From: KBS50 sp042434095
Lineage (GTDB): Bacteria; Actinomycetota; Actinomycetes; Mycobacteriales; Micromonosporaceae
NCBI RefSeq assembly: GCF_042434095.1
Contig: NZ_JBHLUE010000026.1
Location: 310,001 to 374,000 of the forward strand
Direction of reading: 5' to 3'
DNA: 64,000 nucleotides
Every line of letters starts with the position of its first letter. Positions within the stretch are counted from its first letter, which is position 1. A model generated the notes under the pieces. The model was not told where the DNA came from. It did no database searches and saw only the letters and a program-made list of their open reading frames with translations. Shown piece by piece: positions 44,438-52,761 of the stretch. The position numbers and the translations under genes are program-made.

Positions 44438-46219
44438 TCACAGCTTCGTAAGGATCCACAGGTGATCGGCCGTGCCGTTGTCACCCCATTGGAGCGTCTG
44501 CGCGCCGGAGGCGGTGCTCATGTTGGCCACGCCGAGCAGCAGCCCGCTGTTGACGTTCCGCAGCTTGTAGTGGCCCGCGCCGTCCGACACGGGTGTCCAG
44601 AGGTGGTCGGCCGTGCCGGTGTCGCCCCAGACCAGACCCGTGGCGCCCTGGCTGGTCGAGGCGTTCTGGATGCCGAGGACCAGGTTGCTGAGCTGGTTGA
44701 CCACCTTGTACTGCCCGTTGCCGGCGGAGACCAGCGACCAGACCTGCGATGAGCTGCCGCTGGCGGTGGCCTGGACCGCGGCGGTTCCCCAGGCGGTGCC
44801 GGAGTTCTGGGTGTCCAGCCGCAGCCCGCTGTTGACGTTCGCGATCCGGTACGTGCCGCTCAGATCGGACGGGGGCGGGGACGACGGGGGCGGCGAGGAC
44901 GGCGGCGGCGTCCCGGAACCCGGCGTGATGGTGATCCGGTACGCGTCGTTGCTGGCCATGGTGATCGGCACCGAGATGGTGCCGTTGGCCGGGGTGTACG
45001 TCGAATTCGAGATCGTGCTCGGGCCGCCGGACGCGACCGTGCGGCCCAGCGACACCGTCTGCTCGACCTTGACGTTCACGGTGCCGCCGAGGCTCAACGA
45101 GGTGAGCCCGTTCACCGTGACCGCGCAGGCTCCCGAGCAGTGTCCGGCGACGATGCTGACCTGGTTGTTGCCGGACGGCACCGCGGCGAAGCCGTCGATG
45201 CCGGTCTGCGCCGGCGGGTTCGTGACGACCATGTTGCCGGTCATGGCGGCGTACCAGGTGTAGAGCCAGTACGCCGCGTTCGGGCTGCCGCCGCGCCCGG
45301 TCAGCAGGTCACCGAGGGCGCCGGACTGGTTCCAGAACGCCAGCTCGGCGTCGTGGATGCCGAGCCGCTCGAACTTGGCGATGTAGCCCACGAGCGGCCC
45401 GGGCAGCCCGACCTCGCTCGGCGCGGCGTACTCCTCGATCGCGATCGGTCGGCGGGAGATGCCCAGTTGGTCCTCGATCGACTGGACGGTGGCCACGTCA
45501 CCGGCGATCTTCGCGGAGCTCGACAGCTCGTGCCAGGCGAGGATGTCCGGCACGGTGTTCGTGTTGACCGCGTTCTGCAGGAAGTTCCGCATGTCGCTGA
45601 TGTTGTCCGAGAAGCTTGGCCCCTGGATGGGCTTGGTCGCGTCGATCGAGCGGACCTGGCGGAACGTCGTGGTCCAGAAGTTCTCGTACGTGCCGTTGGC
45701 CGACTGCCAGGTATTGTCCGACTCGTTCCACAGCTCGTACGAGGCGATGCTGTTGTAGTAGGACGCGGACTTCATCGCGTTGATCTGCGAGTTGATGAAG
45801 GGTGTCCAGGTGCTCCAGCTGAACTGGTAGGGCCAGCCGGCGTAGTAGTCGGAGAGCCGGTTGACCAGCTTGGCGCCGACGCTGACGGCGGTCGGCGCGA
45901 CCTGGGAGATGTCCCCGGTGGGCTGCTGCCGGCCACCCTGCGGCATCTGGACGAACGTGTTCGGCCGGATCGCCTGCGCCAGCGACACCGACGGCTGGGT
46001 GGCGTTCGCCAGCCCGTAGAGGCTGCCGGTCGCCACGTGCGTCACCGGGCGCAGCGTCTGGTTGGCGTTCACCACCAGGGTGTTGCTGGCGGCCGCCGCC
46101 GACGCGGGGGTGAGGGCGAACGCCGCCGACGTCAGCCCGACCGCGAGCGCCGCGATCGAGGCCAGCATGGTCGTACGCCGGGCTCTTCGGTGCCCGCCTG
46201 CCTGGACGGTTCGCATCAT
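44438..46219 (-). CDS. Secreted glycoside hydrolase (GH-A-like) with C-terminal ricin-B domain
   Basis: The 593-residue protein has a long Arg-rich signal peptide (to about residue 44, ending ASAAAA) and a catalytic TIM-barrel-like part. The acid/base candidate is E166 in YELWNESD and the nucleophile candidate is E262 or E263 in IAIEEYA. A beta-sandwich follows to about residue 435, then a Pro/Ser linker (PPPSSPPP) and a ricin-type beta-trefoil from ~455 to the end with repeated ANVNSGLRL, LSNLVLGIQNAS and VNSGLLLGV. The trefoil should bind sugar polymers. I cannot name the GH family with certainty. Its promoter carries the same operator as the neighbouring sugar ABC operon. Confidence 0.78.
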   Translation of the reverse strand: MMRTVQAGGHRRARRTTMLASIAALAVGLTSAAFALTPASAAAASNTLVVNANQTLRPVTHVATGSLYGLANATQPSVSLAQAIRPNTFVQMPQGGRQQPTGDISQVAPTAVSVGAKLVNRLSDYYAGWPYQFSWSTWTPFINSQINAMKSASYYNSIASYELWNESDNTWQSANGTYENFWTTTFRQVRSIDATKPIQGPSFSDNISDMRNFLQNAVNTNTVPDILAWHELSSSAKIAGDVATVQSIEDQLGISRRPIAIEEYAAPSEVGLPGPLVGYIAKFERLGIHDAELAFWNQSGALGDLLTGRGGSPNAAYWLYTWYAAMTGNMVVTNPPAQTGIDGFAAVPSGNNQVSIVAGHCSGACAVTVNGLTSLSLGGTVNVKVEQTVSLGRTVASGGPSTISNSTYTPANGTISVPITMASNDAYRITITPGSGTPPPSSPPPSSPPPSDLSGTYRIANVNSGLRLDTQNSGTAWGTAAVQATASGSSSQVWSLVSAGNGQYKVVNQLSNLVLGIQNASTSQGATGLVWGDTGTADHLWTPVSDGAGHYKLRNVNSGLLLGVANMSTASGAQTLQWGDNGTADHLWILTKL

Positions 46220-46287
46220 GGTGCCGGTCCTCCCTGCCGCTGCGTCAGCCCCCGTGACCGTCCGGCCACGCCCATCAGGAAATGGCC

Positions 46288-46334
46288 GGAAATCGTTTGC
46301 CTGGACCTTAGTGACGGCGTTTTCGGCGTGTCAA
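46288..46334 (-). promoter_or_regulatory. Promoter and LacI-type operator of the ricin-B glycosidase gene
   Basis: On the minus strand, TTGACA (46334-46329) and TAAGGT (46310-46305) are separated by 18 nt. Three nt further lies GGCAAACGATTTCC (46301-46288), one mismatch from the palindrome GGCAA-N4-TTGCC. The layout matches that of the ABC operon at 47517-47564. Confidence 0.7.
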
Positions 46335-46427
46335 GTGGCGACCGTCGATGTCTTGGTCGATCGCCGTGGCGCCGCGTCGGGCCCGGGGGTCGGCCCGAAA
46401 AGGCTTTCGGCGGTCCCGCCCGGGCGG

Positions 46428-47417
46428 TCAGACCGCCGTGGAGGCCCGGGGCACGAGCCGGCCGGGCAGGGCGCGCCGGCCGTGCGCGGGCTCGCCGTTG
46501 ATGGCGGCCAGCAGCAACTCGGCGGCGGTGCGGCCGATGCCGTCGAGGTTCATGTCGATGCTGGTCAGGGCGGGCCGGCAGCCGTCGACCATGACGTCCC
46601 AGTTGTCGAAGCCGACCAGCGCCACATCGGTCGGAACGCGCCGGCCGGCGCCCTGCAGCGCCTCGGCCATGCCGCGGGCGATCTGGTCGCTGCCGCAGAA
46701 CACCGCGTCCACCTCGGCGCCGGTGGAGAGGAGGATGCCGGCGGCCTGCCGGCCCCACGCCTCGCTCCACTCGCCGAACTGGACCGGCACGGCCAGATCC
46801 AGCCCGGCCGCGGCCAGCGTCCGAACGGCGGCGTCGGCCCGGACGGTCGCCGAGTGATGGTGCTCGGGACCGGTGACGTGGGCGATCCGGCGCCGGCCGA
46901 TGGTCAGCAGGTGTTCCACGGCGCGCCGGGCGCCATCTGCCTCGTCCGGGACCACCGAGCAGTCGCGCGGGTCGGTGGAGCTGATGAAGGCGTACACCAC
47001 CGGCACCGGAAGGCCGGCGTCGATCGGCGGCCGGGACTGGGTGCGGCGGCCGGTCACGATGATGCCGTCCACCTTCCGGCTCAGCAGCGTACGAAGGTAG
47101 TACTGCTCGCGGATCGGGTCGTCCCGGGCGTCGCAGAGGAACACCGACACCTGCCCGGCGCCCAGCGCGTCCTCGGCGCCGAGCAGCAGCGGGATGCTGA
47201 ACCGGCCGATGCTGTCCGTGGTGATCATGCCCACCGTGTAGGTGCGGCCCGACTGGAGGCTGCGAGCCGCCGCATTGGCCACGAAGCCCAGGTGCTCGGC
47301 CGCCTCCCGGACGCGCTGCCGCGTCTCCGGGCGCAGCGTGCCGCGGCCGTTCAGCGCCTTGGAGGCGGTGCCGGGGGAGACCCCGGCGAGGGCCGCGACC
47401 TCCACGATGGTGGCCAC
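46428..47417 (-). CDS. LacI-family transcriptional regulator
   Basis: The 329-residue repressor has an N-terminal LacI helix-turn-helix and hinge (VATIVEVAALAGVSPGTASK, ETRQRVREAAEHLGFVANAA) and a periplasmic-binding-protein-like sensor domain (TVGMITTDSIGRFSIPLLLG, IIVTGRRT, AVFCGSDQIARGMAEAL, VALVGFDNWDVMVDGCRPAL). It likely senses a sugar and controls the flanking glycosidase gene and the divergent ABC operon, which share an operator. The start is uncertain. GTG 47417 sits at the HTH with only AGG close by, whereas a CTG at 47468 (17 residues more) has an excellent GGGGAGGAAA upstream. Confidence 0.85.
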   Translation of the reverse strand: MATIVEVAALAGVSPGTASKALNGRGTLRPETRQRVREAAEHLGFVANAAARSLQSGRTYTVGMITTDSIGRFSIPLLLGAEDALGAGQVSVFLCDARDDPIREQYYLRTLLSRKVDGIIVTGRRTQSRPPIDAGLPVPVVYAFISSTDPRDCSVVPDEADGARRAVEHLLTIGRRRIAHVTGPEHHHSATVRADAAVRTLAAAGLDLAVPVQFGEWSEAWGRQAAGILLSTGAEVDAVFCGSDQIARGMAEALQGAGRRVPTDVALVGFDNWDVMVDGCRPALTSIDMNLDGIGRTAAELLLAAINGEPAHGRRALPGRLVPRASTAV

Positions 47418-47516
47418 CCTGCCGGTCGTGCCGCCCTTGCCGGCGCTGCCCCTGACGGTGGTGCCCAGCGTTTCCTCCCCGTTTTCCGAGCCCAGAGAGC
47501 CGACTATAACTCCCGC

Positions 47517-47564
47517 TTGACAGTCCCGCAAAAGCGGACCTAGCGTCTTCGGCAATCGTTTGCC
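47517..47564 (+). promoter_or_regulatory. Promoter and LacI-type operator of the sugar ABC/GH127 operon
   Basis: TTGACA (47517-47522) and TAGCGT (47541-47546) are 18 nt apart. Four nt later is GGCAATCGTTTGCC (47551-47564), with perfect GGCAA/TTGCC arms around a CG-centred core, typical of LacI-family sites. The operator would cover the transcription start. Confidence 0.75.
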
Positions 47565-47608
47565 TGATCCGGCGTTCGCCATCCCTCCGCCTGGCAAGGG
47601 GTACCGAC

Positions 47609-48859
47609 ATGACCGTCACTCGCCGCACTCTGAGCGCGGTGGCCGCCCTCTCCGTCGCCGTCTGCCTGACCGCCGCCTGCTCGCACGACGACCATCCCGG
47701 TTCCTCGTCCGGCACCGCCGGCCGGGCATACCAGATCTGGGACCCGTACCCGCAGTTCGACGACTCCTCCGCCTGGGTGACGCTGCTGCGCAAGTGCGGC
47801 GCCGACGCCGGCGTCACCGTCAAGCGGACCTCCTTCGACACCACGGACCTCACCAACAAGACGTTGCTGGCCGCCCAGCAGGGCAACTCTCCGGACGTGC
47901 TGATCGTGGACAACCCGGTGGTCTCCACCCTGGCCGAGGCCGGCGTGCTCACCAGCACGGCGGACACGAAGATCGACACCTCGGCCGTGGCGCCCAACCT
48001 GCTCGCCGCCGGCCAACTGGACGGCAAGACATACGGCATCCCGATCGGCGCCAACACGCTCGCGCTCTACTACAACAAGCGGGTGCTGGCCGCGGCGAAG
48101 GTCGACCCGGCGACGGTCAAGGACTGGGCGTCGCTCACCGCCGCGCTGGCGAAGGTGAAGGCCGCCGGCAGGAAGGGGATCACCTTCTCGGCCATCGGCA
48201 CCGAGGAGGGCTCGTTCCAGTTCCTGCCCTGGTTCTGGGGCGCCGGCGCCAACCTCACCCAGCTCGACTCCGCGCAGGGCGTCGCCGCGCTGACCCTGTG
48301 GACCGACTGGCTCAAGCAGGGCTACGCGCCCAACTCGGTGCTCAACAACACCCAGACCACGAGCTGGCAGGAGTTCGCCAGCGGCACGTTCGGGTTCGCC
48401 GAGAACGGCACCTGGCAACTGGCCAACGCCAAGAAGGCCGGCTTCGAGTACGGGATCCTCCCGATTCCCGCGCAGGGTGGCGGCACCGCGCCGGCGCCGA
48501 CCGGCGGCGAGTTCGTCACCGCTCCCGTGCAGTCCGACACCGGCCGGTACGCCACGGCAGAGAAGCTGATCGGCTGCCTGACCAGCGCCGACAACGCCCT
48601 CGCGACGGACACCACGTTGTCCTACGTGGCCGCCGCGCAGGCGGTGCGGCAGCAGCAGGTGGCGGCGAACCCGGATCTGCGGGTGTGGGCCGAGGCGGTC
48701 CAGGCGGCCAAGGGCCGCACCAGCGACAACCTGGGCACCCGGTACCCGAAGATCTCCGAGCCGATGTGGACGGCCTTCCAGGCGGCGCTGTCCGGGAGCA
48801 AGTCCCCGCACGACGCGCTGGCCGCCGCCCAGACCACGGCCGCCGCGGCCACCAGGTGA
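47609..48859 (+). CDS. Sugar ABC transporter solute-binding lipoprotein
   Basis: The 416-residue lipoprotein has a lipobox LTAAC (Cys near residue 24). The extracellular solute-binding protein family 1 fold follows: GNSPDVLIVDNPVVSTLAEAG, GKTYGIPIGANTLALYYNKR, FASGTFGFAENGTWQL and a late APTGGEFV. It binds an oligosaccharide at the cell surface; the GH127 enzyme encoded in the same operon suggests a beta-arabinofuranosyl-containing ligand. It is first in the operon behind the LacI-type promoter. Confidence 0.9.
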   Translation: MTVTRRTLSAVAALSVAVCLTAACSHDDHPGSSSGTAGRAYQIWDPYPQFDDSSAWVTLLRKCGADAGVTVKRTSFDTTDLTNKTLLAAQQGNSPDVLIVDNPVVSTLAEAGVLTSTADTKIDTSAVAPNLLAAGQLDGKTYGIPIGANTLALYYNKRVLAAAKVDPATVKDWASLTAALAKVKAAGRKGITFSAIGTEEGSFQFLPWFWGAGANLTQLDSAQGVAALTLWTDWLKQGYAPNSVLNNTQTTSWQEFASGTFGFAENGTWQLANAKKAGFEYGILPIPAQGGGTAPAPTGGEFVTAPVQSDTGRYATAEKLIGCLTSADNALATDTTLSYVAAAQAVRQQQVAANPDLRVWAEAVQAAKGRTSDNLGTRYPKISEPMWTAFQAALSGSKSPHDALAAAQTTAAAATR

Positions 48860-48861
48860 CC

Positions 48862-49809
48862 ATGGCCCAGAACGTGCTGGACCGCGCGCCGGCGCCGACC
48901 GCGGACCTCGGCCGCCGCCCGCCCCGCCGCCCACGGTCCGGGCAGTGGACGGCCTGGGCCTTCCTGGCCCCGGTGGTGGTCTACCTCGTCGCCTGCTACG
49001 CCTACCCGCTCTATCGCAACCTCGACCTGAGCCTGCGGCACTACACGGTCCGCTCGTTCGTGCAGGGCGGAGCCCCGTTCAGCGGCGTGGACAACTACCA
49101 GCGGGTGCTGTCGGACCCGACCTTCGGGCCGGCGCTGCTGCACACGGTGATCTTCACCGGCGTGTCGCTGATCTTCCAGTTCAGCATCGGGCTGGCCCTC
49201 GCGGTCTTCTTCACCGGGCACTTCAAGCTGGCGGCGACGCTTCGCGCGCTGTTCCTCGTACCGTGGCTGTTGCCGTTGATCGTCAGCGCCTCGACCTGGT
49301 CGTGGCTGCTGAACAGCGAATCCGGCCTGGTCAACGCCGCGCTGCGGGCGGTCGGGTTCGGCGGGGTGAACTGGTTGACCTCGCCGGCCTGGGCGCTGAC
49401 CAGCGTGACCATCGCGAACATCTGGATCGGCATCCCGTTCAACCTGGCCGTGCTCTACAGCGGCCTGCAGGCCATCCCGGCCGACATCCACGAGGCCGCG
49501 GCGCTGGACGGCGCCTCCGGCTGGCAGCGGTTCTGGCGGGTGACCTTCCCGTTGCTGCGCCCGGTCTCGGCCATCGTGCTGCTGCTCGGGCTGGTCTACA
49601 CGCTCAAGGTCTTCGACATCATCTGGATCATGACCAGGGGCGGCCCGACCGACTCGTCGACCACGTTCGCCACCTGGTCCTACCGGCTCAGCTTCGGCAA
49701 CCTGCTGCCGCAGTTCGGCCCGGGCGCCGCGGTGGGCAACCTGCTGATCATCATGGCGATGGTCTTCGGCCTGCTGCACATCCGGATGCAGCGGAGGCAA
49801 CCGTCATGA
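48862..49809 (+). CDS. Sugar ABC transporter permease (MalF type)
   Basis: The 315-residue permease has a basic, Pro-rich N-terminal tail and six transmembrane helices. The EAA loop is HEAAALDGASGWQRFWRVTF, and SGVDNYQRVL and IWIGIPFNLAVLYSGLQAIP are typical of sugar-uptake MalF/UgpA permeases. ATG 48862 lies 2 nt after the lipoprotein stop; a GTG at 48856 overlapping that stop is an alternative. Its stop overlaps the second permease gene (ATGA). Confidence 0.9.
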   Translation: MAQNVLDRAPAPTADLGRRPPRRPRSGQWTAWAFLAPVVVYLVACYAYPLYRNLDLSLRHYTVRSFVQGGAPFSGVDNYQRVLSDPTFGPALLHTVIFTGVSLIFQFSIGLALAVFFTGHFKLAATLRALFLVPWLLPLIVSASTWSWLLNSESGLVNAALRAVGFGGVNWLTSPAWALTSVTIANIWIGIPFNLAVLYSGLQAIPADIHEAAALDGASGWQRFWRVTFPLLRPVSAIVLLLGLVYTLKVFDIIWIMTRGGPTDSSTTFATWSYRLSFGNLLPQFGPGAAVGNLLIIMAMVFGLLHIRMQRRQPS

Positions 49810-50615
49810 CCCGGCCGCTCAAAACCCTGGTCGGCCTGCTGCTGACCGCGATCATGCTGTTCCCGGTCTACTGGATGGTCAACGTCTCCTTCACCCGGGA
49901 CAACGACCTGCGGCACGATCCGCCGTACCTGTTCCCCGTCCACGGCACGGTCGAGGGCTACCGGGCCCTGCTCGACCAGCAGCTGCCCTACCTGGGGACC
50001 AGTCTGCTCGTCGGCCTCGGCACGGTGCTGCTCACCGTGGCGCTGTCGGCGCCGGCCGGCTACTCGCTGGCGAGGCTGCGGCCGCGCGGCGGCCCGGCGC
50101 TGTCGTTCGTCCTGCTCATGGCTCAGATGATCCCCGGGATCCTGATGGCCATGGGCTTCTACGCGATCTACCTGCGCCTCGGCGTGCTGAACAGCGCGGC
50201 CGGGCTGGTCCTGGCCGACTCGACCATCGCGGTGCCGTTCGGCGTACTGATCTGCACGGCGTTCATGTCCGGCATCCCGGCCGAGCTCACCGCCGCCGCG
50301 GCCGTCGACGGCGCCGGCCCGGTCCGGACGTTCTGGTCGGTGGTCCTGCCGGTCAGCCGCAACGCCATCGTCACGGTGTCGCTGTTCGCCTTCCTCTGGG
50401 CGTGGTCCGACTTCGTCTTCGCCACCACGCTCGACGGCGGGGGCGGCGCGCAGCCCGTCACGCTCGGCATCTACCGCTACATCGGCAACAACAACCAGCA
50501 GTGGAACGCGATCATGGCGACCGCCGTCGTCGCCTCCGTGCCCGCCACGCTGCTGCTGGTCCTGGCGCAGCGCTACGTGGCCGCCGGCGTCACGGCCGGC
50601 GCCGTCAAGGATTGA
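49806..50615 (+). CDS. Sugar ABC transporter permease (MalG type)
   Basis: The 269-residue second permease has six predicted helices, the MalG-type early segment MLFPVYWMVNVSFT, and EAA loop ELTAAAAVDGAGPVRTFWSVVLP. It partners the upstream MalF-type subunit. No ATPase gene is in the operon, so a shared MsiK-like ATPase encoded elsewhere probably powers the system, as is usual in actinobacteria. Confidence 0.9.
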   Translation: MTRPLKTLVGLLLTAIMLFPVYWMVNVSFTRDNDLRHDPPYLFPVHGTVEGYRALLDQQLPYLGTSLLVGLGTVLLTVALSAPAGYSLARLRPRGGPALSFVLLMAQMIPGILMAMGFYAIYLRLGVLNSAAGLVLADSTIAVPFGVLICTAFMSGIPAELTAAAAVDGAGPVRTFWSVVLPVSRNAIVTVSLFAFLWAWSDFVFATTLDGGGGAQPVTLGIYRYIGNNNQQWNAIMATAVVASVPATLLLVLAQRYVAAGVTAGAVKD

Positions 50616-50623
50616 GGAGCCCG

Positions 50624-52564
50624 ATGACCGGCCCCGCCGCGCCCACCCCGTCCGCGCTCGCCGCCCTGCGCCCGCTGCCGCTGACCGCCGTCCGGCTGCA
50701 CCCGGACGGCCTGCTCGGCGGCTGGCAGGCGCGCAACGCCGCGGCCACCCTGCCGCACTGCGTCGACCAGTTGGCCGCGTACGGCAACCTGGACAACCTG
50801 CGCCGGGTCACCGGCGACGCGGACGCCCCGTACGCCGGGATGTGGTTCGCCGACACGGACGTCTACAAGACGCTGGAGGCGGCGGCCTGGGAGCTCGGCC
50901 GGTCCGGCGGGTCGGCGGAGTTCCTCACCGACGTCGCGGCCCTGCTGGAGAAGGCGCAGGACCCGGACGGCTACCTCAACTCCTACTACCAGGTGGACCA
51001 CCGCGACCGGCAGTGGACCGATCTCGGCTTCAGCCACGAGATGTACGCGGCCGGCCACCTCATCCAGGCGGCCGTCGCCGCGGCGCGGGCGGCCCCGCAG
51101 GTCCTGGCGTCCCAGCAGGTGGTGGCGGTGGCGCGTCGCTTCGCCGACCTGCTCGTCCGCCGGTTCGGTCCGGAGGGGACGGAGGCGGTCGACGGGCACC
51201 CGGAGGTGGAGACCGCCCTCGTGGAGCTGTACCGGCTCACCGGCCACCGGCCGTACCTCGATCAGGCCCGGCGCCTGGTCGACCTGCGCGGGTATGGTCG
51301 GCTCGGCCCGGGCCGGTTCGGTCCGCGCTACTGGCAGGACGACACGCCGATCCGGGACCAGACCGAGGTCACCGGGCACGCGGTACGGCAGCAGTACCTG
51401 CTGGCCGGCGCGGTGGACGTGGCGGTCGAGACCGGGGACAACGACCTGCTCGCGGCCGTCGAGCGGCTGTGGCGCTCGGCGCTGACCACCCGGACCTACC
51501 TGACCGGCGGGCAGGGCTCCCGGCACAAGGACGAGGGCTTCGGCGACGCGTACGAGCTGCCACCGGACCGGGCGTACGCCGAGACCTGCGCGGCCATCGG
51601 CAGCTTCCACACCGCCTGGCGGCTGCTGCTGGCCACCGGCAAGGCGCACTACGCCGACGAGCTGGAACGGGTGCTCTACAACGGCATCGCCGCCAGCACC
51701 GCGGTCGACGGCCGGGCGTTCTTCTACACCAACCCACTGCAACTGCGCACCGGGCACGACGGCTCGCACGAGGACACCCCCTCGCAGCGGCTGAGCTGGT
51801 ACTCCTGCGCGTGCTGCCCGCCGAACCTGGCCCGGCTGATGGCCTCGCTGCACGCCTACGCGGCCACCGGCGACGCCGGCGGGCTGCAGCTGCACCTGTA
51901 CGCGGCCGGCCGGATCGCCGGCCACGGCAGGGTCGTGGAGGTGCGCACCGACTACCCCTGGAACGAGCGAATCGCGATCGTCCTGACCGAGGCGGCGGAC
52001 GGTCCGTGGACGCTGGCGCTGCGGGTGCCCGGATGGTGCCGGGACGCTCGGGTCACCCTCAACGGCTGGCCGGTCCGGGTCGCCGCCGAGGAGGGCTACC
52101 TGCGGTTGTCGCGCACCTGGCAGGCCGGCGACCAGGTCGAGCTCGTGCTGGCCATGCCGCCCCGGATGGTCGCCGCGCATCCCCGGGTGGACGCGGTACG
52201 CGGCAGCGTGGCGCTCGCCCGCGGCCCGGTCGTCTACTGCGTCGAACACGCGGACCTGCCCGCCGCCCTGGCCGGCGCGCTCTTCGAGGACCTCGAACTG
52301 GACGCCACGGAACCGCTGCGCCTGGTGACCAGCGACGGACTCGCGCCGGTCACGATCGGCGTGCCGCTGCGGGCCCGCGCCGCGCCGCCGGACGGGCTGT
52401 ATTCCAGCTGCCACCAACCCGGGCAGGGCCGCCCGGGGGCGCAGCCGGCGCGCCCAGGGAGCACGCCGACGGCGACCGTCGCGGCCATCCCGTACTTCCT
52501 CTGGGCCAACCGCGCGGCCGAGCCGATGCGGATCTGGATCCCCCTGGCCACCCCGGCCGGCTGA
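50624..52564 (+). CDS. GH127-family beta-L-arabinofuranosidase
   Basis: The 646-residue protein has no signal peptide and is therefore cytoplasmic. It matches GH127: WFADTDVYKTLEAAAWEL, QDPDGYLNSYYQ and the metal/catalytic centre E320-T-C322 (AETCA) with C395-A-C397-C398 (CACCPPN). In characterised HypBA1 a Glu and three Cys bind zinc, and a Cys of the CC pair is the nucleophile; C397 corresponds. A C-terminal beta-sandwich region (LRVPGWCRDARVTLNG) follows. It would trim beta-linked arabinofuranose from imported oligosaccharides. GAGGAG is 5 nt from the ATG and 8 bp separate it from the permease gene. Confidence 0.9.
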   Translation: MTGPAAPTPSALAALRPLPLTAVRLHPDGLLGGWQARNAAATLPHCVDQLAAYGNLDNLRRVTGDADAPYAGMWFADTDVYKTLEAAAWELGRSGGSAEFLTDVAALLEKAQDPDGYLNSYYQVDHRDRQWTDLGFSHEMYAAGHLIQAAVAAARAAPQVLASQQVVAVARRFADLLVRRFGPEGTEAVDGHPEVETALVELYRLTGHRPYLDQARRLVDLRGYGRLGPGRFGPRYWQDDTPIRDQTEVTGHAVRQQYLLAGAVDVAVETGDNDLLAAVERLWRSALTTRTYLTGGQGSRHKDEGFGDAYELPPDRAYAETCAAIGSFHTAWRLLLATGKAHYADELERVLYNGIAASTAVDGRAFFYTNPLQLRTGHDGSHEDTPSQRLSWYSCACCPPNLARLMASLHAYAATGDAGGLQLHLYAAGRIAGHGRVVEVRTDYPWNERIAIVLTEAADGPWTLALRVPGWCRDARVTLNGWPVRVAAEEGYLRLSRTWQAGDQVELVLAMPPRMVAAHPRVDAVRGSVALARGPVVYCVEHADLPAALAGALFEDLELDATEPLRLVTSDGLAPVTIGVPLRARAAPPDGLYSSCHQPGQGRPGAQPARPGSTPTATVAAIPYFLWANRAAEPMRIWIPLATPAG

Positions 52565-52707
52565 CGGGCCGTGCCGACGCAGTCGGAGGCGGAGGCGGAG
52601 GCGACCCGGTGGAGAGGCCGGCCCGGCGCCGGGCCCGACCGCCGCCGCCCGGTCTGCCTGCCGGGCGCCGGCGGCGTCCCGGCTTCGCGGCGCGGGGGAG
52701 GTGACCA

Positions 52708-52745
52708 GTGCTGTGGGTGCGGCTGGACGCCGGCACCCACAGCAC
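52708..52745. terminator. 13-bp perfect hairpin between GH127 and protease genes
   Basis: GTGCTGTGGGTGC (52708-52720) pairs perfectly with 52733-52745 across a 12-nt loop, 16 bp from the converging protease stop. A further perfect palindrome, GGCCCGGCGCCGGGCC, lies at 52620-52635. Confidence 0.75.
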
Positions 52746-52761
52746 CGGGGCGGAACGGTTG

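Noticed and set aside
47418..47597. N-terminal extension of the LacI protein to 47597
   Set aside because: It would translate through the divergent promoter and operator and place about 60 unrelated residues before the HTH.
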